Below the pieces are notes generated by a model. The model was not told the DNA's origin. It saw only the letters and a program-made list of their open reading frames with translations, and searched no databases. Positions 11,561 through 20,550 of a stretch of 64,000 nucleotides of DNA are shown here, one piece after another. Location: assembly GCF_020906515.1 (NCBI RefSeq), contig NC_085855.1, forward strand, positions 868,001 through 932,000. The letters are read 5' to 3'. Within the stretch, counting starts at the first letter, position 1. Every line of letters starts with the position of its first letter. The position numbers were made by a program, and so were the translations under genes. Origin of the DNA: Vanrija pseudolonga. Its lineage: Eukaryota > Basidiomycota > Tremellomycetes > Trichosporonales > Trichosporonaceae.

Positions 11561-12260
11561 ATGGTGCGTGGCCTACGTCGCCTGGCCTGCTCCTGGCCTG
11601 CCCTCCGCCGGCTCGTCCTTCATGACATCACGCTGACTCGCTCGCCAGGTCCAGGAAGCCGATCCCATCACTTTTGTGAGTGTGTGGCGTGGGGGCGCGT
11701 GGCGGCGTGGTTGTGCTTGGTACGGCTGGCTGTGGCTGTGGCCTTGCGGGCCATGAGTCCACAGGGCACTTACCGCCGCACCCAGCAGGCAGACCTCCTC
11801 AGAGTGGTCGCGCACCCCCTCTCGACAAACGCTGACGCTGTATACAGCTCGGCGTCGCATCCTTCGCGGGCGGCATCGCCGGCTTCACCTTTGCGCGCTC
11901 CGTGCCGTCCCTGCTCGGCGGGCTGGGTATCGGGTGTCTCATGTTCGGCGCGGGCATGTAAGTGCCGCCTGCCTTGTGGCCTGGTGGGCTGGGCTGGGCT
12001 GACCGATGGTAGGCGTATCCGCGATAACATGAAGGGCGGGGAGGAGCTCGCCGCTGCCTCGTCGGCCGCGCTCGCGGTGCCCATGTTCCGGTGAGTGTGC
12101 GCGGTAGCAGTTCTGACGCGGTAGACGCGCAGTCAAGACGCGCGGAATCGTGCCCATCGCCATGGCGCTCGCGTCCGTTGGATCCGCGGGATTCTACTCG
12201 TTCCTCGCCGCGGAACATTACCAAGAGGCCAGCGCGCGCAAGGCGGCGGTGTCGCGCTGA
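11561..12260 (+). CDS. TMEM14 family (UPF0136) small membrane protein
   Basis: Small polytopic membrane protein; animal TMEM14C sits in the mitochondrial inner membrane and helps heme precursor import, while the fungal role is uncertain. Five exons (11561-11563, 11649-11675, 11848-11957, 12013-12090, 12125-12260) give 117 residues. The first coding exon is only the ATG, and the second adds VQEADPITF. Hydrophobic helices follow: LGVASFAGGIAGFTFARS and LLGGLGIGCLMFGAGM, then a loop RIRDNMKGGEE, then ALAVPMF and the last helix GIVPIAMALASVGSAGFYSF. The Gly-rich helix pattern with G-x-x-G-F and the length of about 110 residues match Tmemb_14. The 172-nt intron before exon 3 could hide a further exon, but the phase and family length do not require one. 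Confidence 0.82.
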
Positions 12261-12421
12261 GGTTGAGGCGTGGCGGAGACCGCTTGGGCCGAGTTTGGCG
12301 TGACGTTTCTCAACTGACCAACCCCTTTGTATTCCGTGATCATGGAGTGGAGATGCATGCGACTATGTACAGTGAAATGGGTAGGTAAATGTGCTGGGTA
12401 TCGTGGGGGAGCGTGCGCTGC

Positions 12422-13357
12422 CTACATTGGCGCCTTTGGCGTGTCCTGCGAGGTCAGCCACACCATCAACAGGGACGGACTCACCCGAACCATGAGACTG
12501 ATGCGGTGGCCAGGTTGAAGCGCCTCTCCGTCCCACTTGCTGTCCTCATGGGTGTAGGGCAGAATAGAGTGCGCGTACTTGTACCGCACGCTTCCTCTGC
12601 GCGGGTCAGTATGGAAACCACAGACAGCACCCACTTTTGCATGTAGACCGAGCCGGAGGGCACGAGCACGTCCCACCCGTGTTTATCCCCGTCTCCCTCC
12701 GCCTCGAGCCGAAGGACGCGCGGCGCGCCGAGGGTCGCACCCACAATCGTCTCGCCCATGGCCTCGAGGTTATCAACGTGCGGCAGAATCGCGCCCTCGG
12801 GCGCGAGGTGCAGGACGTGCATCGAGCTGCGCGGCGGCGGCAGGTCTTCGGGCACGGGCTCTTCCGGCACGCTCAGCGTCGGGACGAGGTTGTACAGCCG
12901 CGCGAGGAGCGCGAGCGTGGACCCGGGTACCGGCGGGAGAGAGGTCACCAACGACTCGCGATACTGGTGGATAACCGAGTCGAAGTGGCCCTGGGGAATC
13001 AGTCTCGGAGGTGGTGTCCTTACGCACCTCTTCAAAGCCGTACGGCCCAGCGAAGAGATCCTGCAACGCCGCCGCGAGCGGGGTGACCGGCTCATCGGTA
13101 ACAGGCACTACCTCGGCCTCTCCTGTCGCCTTACGCCGCCGCCGCCGGCGCGTAGAGTCCATCCTGTCGAGCTTCCACAGCGCGAGCTCGGCGAGCGCGC
13201 GGCTCTCCCCGGGGCTGAAGAAGGCCGGGAAGAGGACAAAGTCGTCGGCCAGCGATGCCGGGGGTGTAGCTGGTGCGCCGCCACGCGCGCGGATAAGCGG
13301 CGACGGCGCAGTCAGCCTGTGTGCGAGCGTCGAGAAGAGCGACCGCGTCGCGCGCAT
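12422..13357 (-). CDS. ALKBH7: ALKBH7-like mitochondrial 2-oxoglutarate/Fe(II) dioxygenase
   Basis: AlkB-family oxygenase; the animal member acts in mitochondria and affects programmed necrosis, tRNA processing and fatty acid use. Four exons (13028-13357, 12635-12990, 12485-12596, 12422-12445) give 273 residues. The N-terminus MRATRSLFSTLAHRL looks like a mitochondrial presequence. The domain begins FVLFPAFFSPGESRALAELA. Iron ligands visible are the H-x-D pair in ILPHVDNLEAMGETIVGATL and the distal His in GSVRYKYAHSIL; the 2-oxoglutarate-binding Arg lies in GHRISLMVR. The block VPSGSVYMQKGSVRYKY aligns with the LEPGSLYIL-RGSARY region of human ALKBH7, which decides the subfamily. An in-frame ATG 48 nt further upstream is possible, but the presequence favours 13357. 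Confidence 0.88.
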
Positions 13358-13709
13358 CTTTTCTGTGATGGGGTGGTAGATGAAAGACCGAACCTCCACT
13401 TTCAAGTTCGCATTAGGCCGGCTATTGCCTGCGCCGTCGTGATTACAAAATCTTGCCCGTCGGAGCCGGCGGCGAAGCGACGAAGTGACGTGACGAAAGT
13501 GTCAGCGAGTAGTAAGCTAGCCAGCCAACGCCGGCAGCAACGAGCAATGGCAACCGACACCGAGACCGACAAACTCACTCCACCACCTCCGTCTCTCTCT
13601 TTATCTTTTGACGTCTATACGCCACAACGCTCAGTGGCTGCACTACACCCCCACACTCGATTGTTTACTAGCATCCTGCAAACCCACAACTACACCCCAA
13701 GCAAGCCAC
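13358..13709. other. divergent intergenic region with upstream ATG before FMN1
   Basis: About 350 bp between divergently transcribed ALKBH7-like and FMN1 genes. An ATG at 13547 opens a frame that differs from that of FMN1, has no stop before the FMN1 start at 13710 and overlaps it. If transcripts begin upstream of 13547 it would act as an overlapping uORF. No promoter motif is assigned. Confidence 0.4.
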
Positions 13710-14708
13710 ATGACACAAGGAGACAGCAGCAACAGCGCCCCAGAGGCCTCGGCCACTGGCTCGGCCGCGCCTACCGCGCCCATGGCACCGCTGTCGCGCG
13801 AGAACCGCCCCGAGATTGTCGGCGCCGACGTCCCAGAAGCACCGTACCCCATCGAGCTGTTTGGCACCGTCACAAAGGGCTTTGGCAGAGGCGCGCGCTT
13901 CCTCGGCATTCCCACTGGTGGGTCGGCGTGCCGCTAATCACACCATTGACACCGCAGCCAACCTGCCCGACTCGTCGCTCGGCCCGCTCAACGACCTCGG
14001 CCTCACGGGCATCTACTACGGCTTTGCGCGCGTGCACCCCACGTTCTCGACGCCGCTGCCCACTGCCGCGCCGACGCCCGCGCTGACCCCTTCCCCGTCG
14101 TCGACCCGCCTCGTGGAGCAGGCGACGGCCGGCGCCGCCGCCGAACACGGCCACCACCACCCCGCCATCCCCAAGTCGGTGTTGAAACAGCCCCTCACGT
14201 CCGAGCAGATCGCCCAGCTCCCACCACAGACGGCCCCATACCCCCCTGACAGCGTCCCCGATACCCCCACCGTGCCCAAGCGCCTTGCCGACGAGGACGG
14301 CAAGGTCTGGCCCATGGTCATGAGCGTCGGCTGGAACCCGTACTTTAAGAACGAGAAGATTACGGCTGTGAGTGCGGTGCGGGGGGGACTCTCTGCAGGT
14401 GCAACGTGGCCGCTGACACAACGCAGGAGGTTCATATCATGCACCCCTTCGCCCACGACTTTTACGGCCACGAGATTAGCGTCCTCATCCTGGGCTACAT
14501 CCGCCCAGAGCTCGACTACGTCTCCAAGGGTATGTCCGGGGCACTATGCTGTAGGAGAAGCAGGAGGCCGACTGACACACATCCAGAGGCCCTCATCCAA
14601 GACATTCAGACCGACGTCAAGGTCGCCCTCAACTCGCTCTCTCGTCCCGCATACGCTTCCCAGGCCACATCAACCTTCCTCACCCAAGGCCCCAGCCGAA
14701 CCGCCTAG
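13710..14708 (+). CDS. FMN1: riboflavin kinase
   Basis: Phosphorylates riboflavin to FMN using ATP. Exons 13710-13917, 13958-14367, 14427-14529 and 14587-14708 give 280 residues. The leader is Ser/Ala-rich (TQGDSSNSAPEASATGS). The kinase fold starts YPIELFGTVTKGFGRGARFLG and IPTANLP, the flavokinase GKGFGRG-x-LGIPTAN signature split by the first intron. Next come GIYYGFARV, then, after a fungal-type Pro/Ala-rich insertion of about 90 residues, VWPMVMSVGWNPYFKNEK, EVHIMHPFAHDFYGHEI and ILGYIRPELDYVSKEALI, ending DVKVALNSLSRPAY. All conserved blocks are present. RIB5, which makes its substrate, lies 12 kb upstream on the same strand with six unrelated genes between them. Confidence 0.96.
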
Positions 14709-14948
14709 GGCGAGTGTCCGCTTTGGGCTGAATAAATCGGCCGGTTAGACGGTGTCGATGTATGGGTCGACGGCGACTCCACTGCATTAGTATCCTCCCA
14801 AGACAAAGGGCGAGCATGCGAGATGGCGTCGACATGGCGCGCTCACAGCGTATTGACAGGTCTGTAATACATCAATGGGTGGTTGAATAATGCCTACAAT
14901 GTAATGGTCTGTGCGCGCTGGTGGCAAAGCCACAATGATGTCAAATGG

Positions 14949-17900
14949 CTACACGTCTAACTCCCCACCCTCTCCCTCCTCCTCATCACTATCCACGCCG
15001 TCCAAATCTCGACCGATATCGGCCCCAAAAGCTCCCAAAACCGTGTCACCGACGGCTTTCTGCAGAGCGTCGTTGATTCCCGCCATGTCTTGATTGTCTT
15101 CTTCACCGCCTTCCGAGTTCTCCTCCGAGTCGCCGCGGAACATGAGCTTACGAACTGCGTCAAAGTTGATTCGTGCGCTGTAGTTGCGGCGAGTTTGAGG
15201 AACAAGCGCAGCCGAATCGTCCTCGGCATCACTAGCGTCGCCATCGCTCGTGTTGGCTTCTCCAGCGACTGGGCCAACGTCATCTCCTTTGGCAGGTCCC
15301 GTAGCGTGCTCTGGCACGCCCCTTGGGAACGACCACACGTTCGTGGCAAGGAGCTGCTGTTCTTTCTCCTCGGCCTCTGCAGATGTCGCGAGAATGCTGG
15401 ACATCTTTTCAGGCCCGTACTTGAAGAGAAGACCCAACTCCTTCTCGAGTTCGTCCGAGTTTAAGGGTTTGCCCTCCGGAGCAAGTTGGTCTTCCAGGCG
15501 ATACCGTCCAAGTTGTTGGTGAAGATCGATCAAAGAGTGGACCACAAGGTGAGGTGGAAACTCCAAGGGGGCGAGGCCGAGACGCAACAAACACTCGGTG
15601 GTCGACCACCTGTACTTGTTCTGCTGAACAAAGGGGCCGAGGTCTTCTCGATGTGGGTCCCCCTGGAATCCCAGGGCGCCCAAGTACTCTTTGGTGATAT
15701 GACCTGGTATCGCTCCTTTGGCTTTGGCTTGGCGAACCCATTCCTTCATTGCCTGCTCGACCTCAATCGGCGCTGTGCGGCCCTTGCGACGCTCTTCGTT
15801 TGGGCTGAAGCGAATATATTGCTCACGCTCGCGCAGGAGCATTCCGGTATGCCCGATCCCAAACGAGTCGTCGGGAATGGACACGGCGGACAGGGATGGA
15901 GATCTGCTCATGTCTCGTAGGGACGAGGCAGACAAAGAGGGCGAAGGCATGCTTGGTAACACGGCATCTGATCGACCTGTGGATCGCGGCGAATGCGGCA
16001 TGTCCACAGAGACGGGCGTGAGGACGTGCTTCGGGCTGCTTGTCGTAGATGTGCGATTGGCAGTAGCTGTAGTCGCCAAAGCCGGTGGCCTTCGAGACGG
16101 GGCCTGTGTCGATGAAGCCGGGTGCGTCTGCCCATTTTGACCACTGGAGGTGTGCGGTTCAAACATCAAAAGGCCACCGGGTCCAATGCTGAACCCCTCA
16201 GCTACCGACCGGGTTGAAGCCGTTCCGACCTGATGTGACGAACGAACCTCCCTGGACCCCGAGGCCGGACTTTGGACTGACGTCTCAGTGGTTCCAGGCT
16301 CCCAGGGAGTCGATTCCTCGTCATCAGTGTCGCCGAGGGCATCCTCGTCGGAAGAGCATTCGGGAACCGCCAGAAGAGCCTCGATAGTTGGCGACTTTGG
16401 CCTCCGGGTTTGAGAAGGCCCGCCCATCATCCTTCGCAGCATCTCATCGCGAGTCATTCCTTTGTTGGTCTTGATCAGAGGTGCTGGAGAAGACGGCGGT
16501 TGGTTGATCCGAACAAAGTGCGGGCCAGGGGTACCCCCAACTCGACGTCGCTTTCGAGAGTGGTCGGGTTCGTCCTCTGAATCCGATGCGACTGAGGACG
16601 GGGCCATGGAGCCGGCGCGCGGCGAGGGTGCCACAGACGGAGCTCGTGATGAGGGCGCCATGGAGGGAGCTCGTGTTGAGGGCGCCATGGAGGGAGCCCG
16701 TGTCGAGGGTGCCATGGATAACGCCCGCGACGAAACCACTGATCTGGAACGCGACCGGCTCCGCCCCGTGGGATTCTGCTGTCGATTCAAGGCTGTGGCG
16801 AACATTCGCGCAGCAGTCGTGAATTCCTCGTCCAAGGGTAGAGCTTCTGACCGAGTACGAAGCCTGGCCTCCATGATGCGCTGCCAATGACGGGCAACGA
16901 CGGGCGCCGCCGCGATTGCCATGGTCGTCTCAGGAATTGAGCGCCTCTTGTCGCTCCCCCACCCGGACAAGCCGTTGCCAACAGTCCCCCTCGCGGGTGG
17001 AGCGACCAACGGCGTGTCCAGGCCTGCCTCTGGGATAGATGTGGACCAGGCGACGAGCATATCCCTCATCTCAGCTCGCCGGCGTGACACAGCGCTCTCG
17101 TTGCCACGGTGAGGGTGAACAAGCTCGCTGACCCATGCAAGCACCTGGGGCACTGGTTTTGCTTGTTGAGCTTGGATCGCCCAAACAAGGAGAGCACACG
17201 ACACGTCCACTGAACATTGGTTGCCCCAGAGTGAGACGACTTGCTGGGCATTGTAGAGGCCCAAGGCCATCTCGAGCACCGCATCCCAAGTCACACCCGA
17301 CATGTAGTCCCAGCATTCAGTGTCGAGGACCAGGTCGTCGGGTCCGGCGGTGTCTGCGGTCTTGCCGGAGCGAGTGGCCTCTGCATTGAGGGCATTGACG
17401 GACAAGAGGCGCCTCCTCATGGCCACAGGAAGGCCAGCCAACAACTTGAGGTGGTTGGAAAGGACAAGAACCTGGGATAAAACCACATCGATCGTGGTAG
17501 GGAGGTGTAGCAGCAGCCCCTCGACTCGTTTGCTGGCTGCTTTGAGAGAGGTCAATCGATCGAGGTAGCCAGGGTGGTCGCTGCCAAGGGCTTGTGCTCG
17601 CGCCTAAGAATCAAGTCAGTACGATAGGCTGAGAGTGAAACTTACCAATATTGTTCGTAGCGACGGGGCCATGACAGTGCCATCCCCGCGCGCGAGAGGC
17701 GGGCCGAGAGATGGTATTGCCGTCCGATGGTGTGCCAGCTGGCTGTGGACCAGCGCAACATTGCTTTGCAGAATCACCAGTCGAATAGCCGATACCAAGT
17801 GATACTTGACTTGCTGAGGAGCGTTGCTCGTCTGGACGCGGAGGTAACCCTTGGTCCGGGCCTGCTCTGTTCGAAACCGATTGTACAAGTTGCGAACGCC

Positions 17901-18265
17901 AGGAATGAAGTGGCCGGCTGGGCGCTCCACCAGCCGCGACCGGGGGTCCACAAGGTAGATATCGAGGAGCTTATTGATGTATGCCTGTTGTGTGTCAAGG
18001 AATGCAACCACAGCGCACTCACCTCGTGTCTCTTCTCTCTTGGATCGCCAAACTGGATCTCAGACGAGCCGTCGGGCTCAAGGATCGTGCCGAAGATGTG
18101 TGACGTGTGCGCCGCGTTCCGGATGTAGGTTGCGCGCTCGTCAATCGCGCCGCATACCGAGCATGCGACAACGGACGCCGTCGAGCCGGCCGTTGCAGTG
18201 GACGAGCCGTCAAAGCCGAGCCGCTGGCAGTCGGTACAAACATAGTCGGCGTACGAGGCGGCCAT
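14949..18265 (-). CDS. large TFIIB/BRF-like zinc-ribbon protein
   Basis: Probable RNA polymerase general-transcription-factor relative; exact identity unsettled. Exons 18023-18265, 17646-17984 and 14949-17603 give 1,078 residues. Residues about 9-40 form a zinc ribbon (YVCTDCQRLGF then VACSVCGAIDER), followed by a B-reader-like stretch. Two helical segments follow that could be cyclin folds: AYINKLLDIYLVDPRSRLVE onward, and RVEGLLLHLPTTIDVVLSQV through VDVSCALLVWAIQAQQ. The middle is disordered and contains a 27-bp coding repeat of the type TRAPSMAPS. A conserved-looking block IEVEQAMKEWVRQAKAKG and a very acidic C-terminus (SDEEEGEGGELDV) end the protein. The zinc ribbon followed by helices suggests BRF1, Rrn7 or another TFIIB relative, but the long C-terminal half fits none of these clearly. 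Codon use is like that of its neighbours. Confidence 0.6.
16605..16740 (-). repeat. 27-bp coding minisatellite, about five copies
   Basis: Within the TFIIB-like gene, tandem units encode the nonapeptide pattern (S/T)RAPSMAPS with variants such as SRAPSVAPS and PRAGSMAPS. The unit length of 27 bp keeps frame, and the units differ by a few substitutions. Such arrays change copy number easily, so length differences between strains are expected. Confidence 0.75.
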
Positions 18266-18629
18266 TGTCGCTTCAACGGCTCGGTTATCGAGGCCGCGAG
18301 CGAGCTGCTGTTCACGATGACGGCGGTGAGGATGAGGTTTAAACGGTCATTGTCAGGTGTGGTTTTGCTGAGCCGATATGATGTGAGAGGCGGATGGGAG
18401 AAGTGGAGGACTGTTGTTTAAATGTTTTGGGTGGCAATGACCGAGAGTGAGGAAGGTGTTGGCCGTTCCTAATCGATTACAAAATAATTGTAATTATCAC
18501 GTGATGGTTCAATTGAAAGTGACGTGTGTGGTTTCTAAATCGATCCGGGTGCGAGTGGGATGCAAAGTGACATCAGCCACAAGCTGAACTCTTTGGCTCG
18601 TCTTCATCTTCACTCATCCCATTCCCATC

Positions 18630-19378
18630 ATGTTCTCCGCGCTCAAGTCCGTTCCCATCAAGCAGGGTGTGAGGGTGTGTATTTCCTCTTCCATCGCTGC
18701 CGGCCAGGAAGCACTCATCTGATCCACACCGCAGTCCTTCTCGACGACGCGCGCCGTCGCCGACCTGTCTCGCGTCACGCTTATCGGCCGCCTCGGCGGC
18801 GACCCAGTGCAGCGCACGGTAAGGGTTGTCACCTCTGACATTACTGACGCGTGCTCAGACGCAGAGCGGCAAGCCATACTACACGTAAGTGGCTATGAGC
18901 GGTGCCCAGTCGAGCCGAGCGGCGTGCCGGAAGCCCGAAACTCACGCTGCAGCTACACGGTCGCTACTCGCGGACCTGGCGGCACCGTTGTTGATGAGCA
19001 CGGCAGTAAGTCTTGGATTGCTTCAAGGCGGTGCTGAGACCCAGACCGCCAGGAGCCCCCGACGTCATGGCACACCGTCTTTGCGTTCGGCGACGGCGCG
19101 CAGAAGACGCTTGGCCGTATCGGCAAGGGGTGCGTGGCTGTCTCTTGGTCACCAATCTGATCTACCAGCTCGACCGTCTTTGTGGAGGCTGACCTCGAGA
19201 TGCGCCCTGGTGGCCATGCTACCGACGGCGCTGCCCTCCCCGACCGCCCCCTCCTGAGGCATCGTGAGTCGATGAGCCGGGCGGCGGTACTGACTCCCGT
19301 GCAGAGCGCATCAACGTCATCAACTGGATCAAGCCTGAGAACGAGGCTGCTGGTGCAGAGGAGCCCGAGACTGACTAG
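18630..19378 (+). CDS. RIM1: mitochondrial single-stranded DNA-binding protein
   Basis: OB-fold SSB that coats single-stranded mitochondrial DNA during replication. Six or so exons give about 150 residues. The N-terminus MFSALKSVPIKQGVRSFSTT is a typical mitochondrial presequence. The OB fold starts LSRVTLIGRLGGDPVQRT, then SGKPYYTYTVATRG, SWHTVFAFGDGAQKTLGRIG, GSTVFVEADLEMRPGG and finally RINVINWIKPE, in the usual SSB order. The intron 19006-19044 uses the acceptor after GACCCAG so that HGNRQEPPTSW stays in frame; using the next AG would break it. The last intron ends at GTGCAG before AGCGCATC. The protein ends with an acidic tail (AGAEEPETD). Confidence 0.9.
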
Positions 19379-19768
19379 GCGGCGAACTCGGTGCTGGCAG
19401 GAGTCGTAGTGGAGGCGTGCGTGCCGATTCAGGCCTCGCGTTGGCGGTGAAGTTGTCCCGCTGGGAACGAAGAATAATCCCCTCTCATACACACTAGCAT
19501 GGGCTGTAGTCTACACCATGGCATTATCACTGCTCACGGCGATGGCGCATGTGTTCGGTCTGGGTCCAGATCTCCTAGCAAGGCTGAACCTTGGTCACAA
19601 ATTGGCGAAGGCTGCCGACGAGGATATGACACCTGCCCACCACCCCCACCAAGACTCGTAGTATACAACATGACATACGCCGTACTGCCCGAGAGCAGCT
19701 CTGCAATCTATAGCTCATGGCATGGCGCGAGGTACGCCCAAGCCCATTCTGTCGGCATTCCAGCCCCC
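19379..19768. other. convergent intergenic region, nothing recognised
   Basis: About 390 bp between the 3' ends of RIM1 (plus) and the MED9-like gene (minus). Only short unsupported open frames are present. Confidence 0.4.
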
Positions 19769-20286
19769 TCAAGGCGCGGCCGGCGTGTCGCTCCCACCAT
19801 CGACCCCTCTGTTCGACTCGGCATCAACCGCAGGCGTCGGGATATCCAGAAACGCCTTGAGCACGGCACTGCGCCGGCCATCAGTACACACGCACTCCCA
19901 ACCCCGCGGTCCCACTCACCGCTTGCTGGCCGCCTGCGCCTCAAGGATGCGCGTGAGCTCGGACACGGACTCGGCGCCGAGGTGGCCGCCGGGCAGGGTG
20001 CTCGCGGCCTTCTTCATCGCCTGGAGCTGCGTGCTGATCGCCTTGGCCTATGGCGTTAGCACAATGCTATGACACTCCAGCCCACCTTGGCAACCACGTC
20101 CTCCGTCTTGATGGCCTCGCCCTCGGCGATGCCGTAGATGAGCTCGAGGACGTCCTCAAGGGCCGGGAGGACAGACGTGAACGTCCCTGGAGCGAGAGCC
20201 GGTGCTGCTTCCGCCGCGTTTGCGCTCTGCGTCGACGGTCCTGCAGCCACTGCTGGTGGTGGTGGTGGTAATGGGCTTCCGGCCAT
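19769..20286 (-). CDS. MED9: probable Mediator complex subunit 9
   Basis: Small helical protein, tentatively the middle-module Mediator subunit Med9. Exons 20086-20286, 19920-20047 and 19769-19868 give 142 residues. A Pro/Ala-rich N-terminus (AGSPLPPPPPAVAAG) is followed by helix 1 (VLPALEDVLELIYGIAEGEA), then AKAISTQLQAMKKAAST, LPGG, and a last helix RILEAQAASKRAVLKAF. The helix-LPG-helix pattern with a terminal coiled segment resembles Med9, but small helical proteins are easy to misassign. Splice sites are clear: introns of 38 nt (branch GTGCTAAC) and 51 nt. The start is the first ATG after an open upstream frame; that frame has no other support. Confidence 0.6.
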
Positions 20287-20550
20287 GGTTGATGAATGTG
20301 GTGTTGGTTCGAGACACGAAAGAACAACAACAGGAGCTGGTTCGTCATGGACGAGCTGTTGTGTTATCTGCTTCCATTGATTTTCAACCACGCCTCCTAA
20401 TCCATTTAGGATCCGTGGGATTCTCCTGTCCTTGTCCACACCTCCCAACTCCTCCCATGGCTCCGTATTAGCGTGAAATGCATAGATAGGTAGTGATACA
20501 ACAATCGTCGCCTGCTCTCAATGCATGGAGCGCGGCGGGCTGATGCCAGG

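Noticed and set aside
12758-14086. A 442-residue plus-strand open frame spanning the ALKBH7-FMN1 divergent region
   Set aside because: Crosses two well-supported genes in the wrong frame or strand. Only its internal ATG at 13547 is kept, as a possible uORF.
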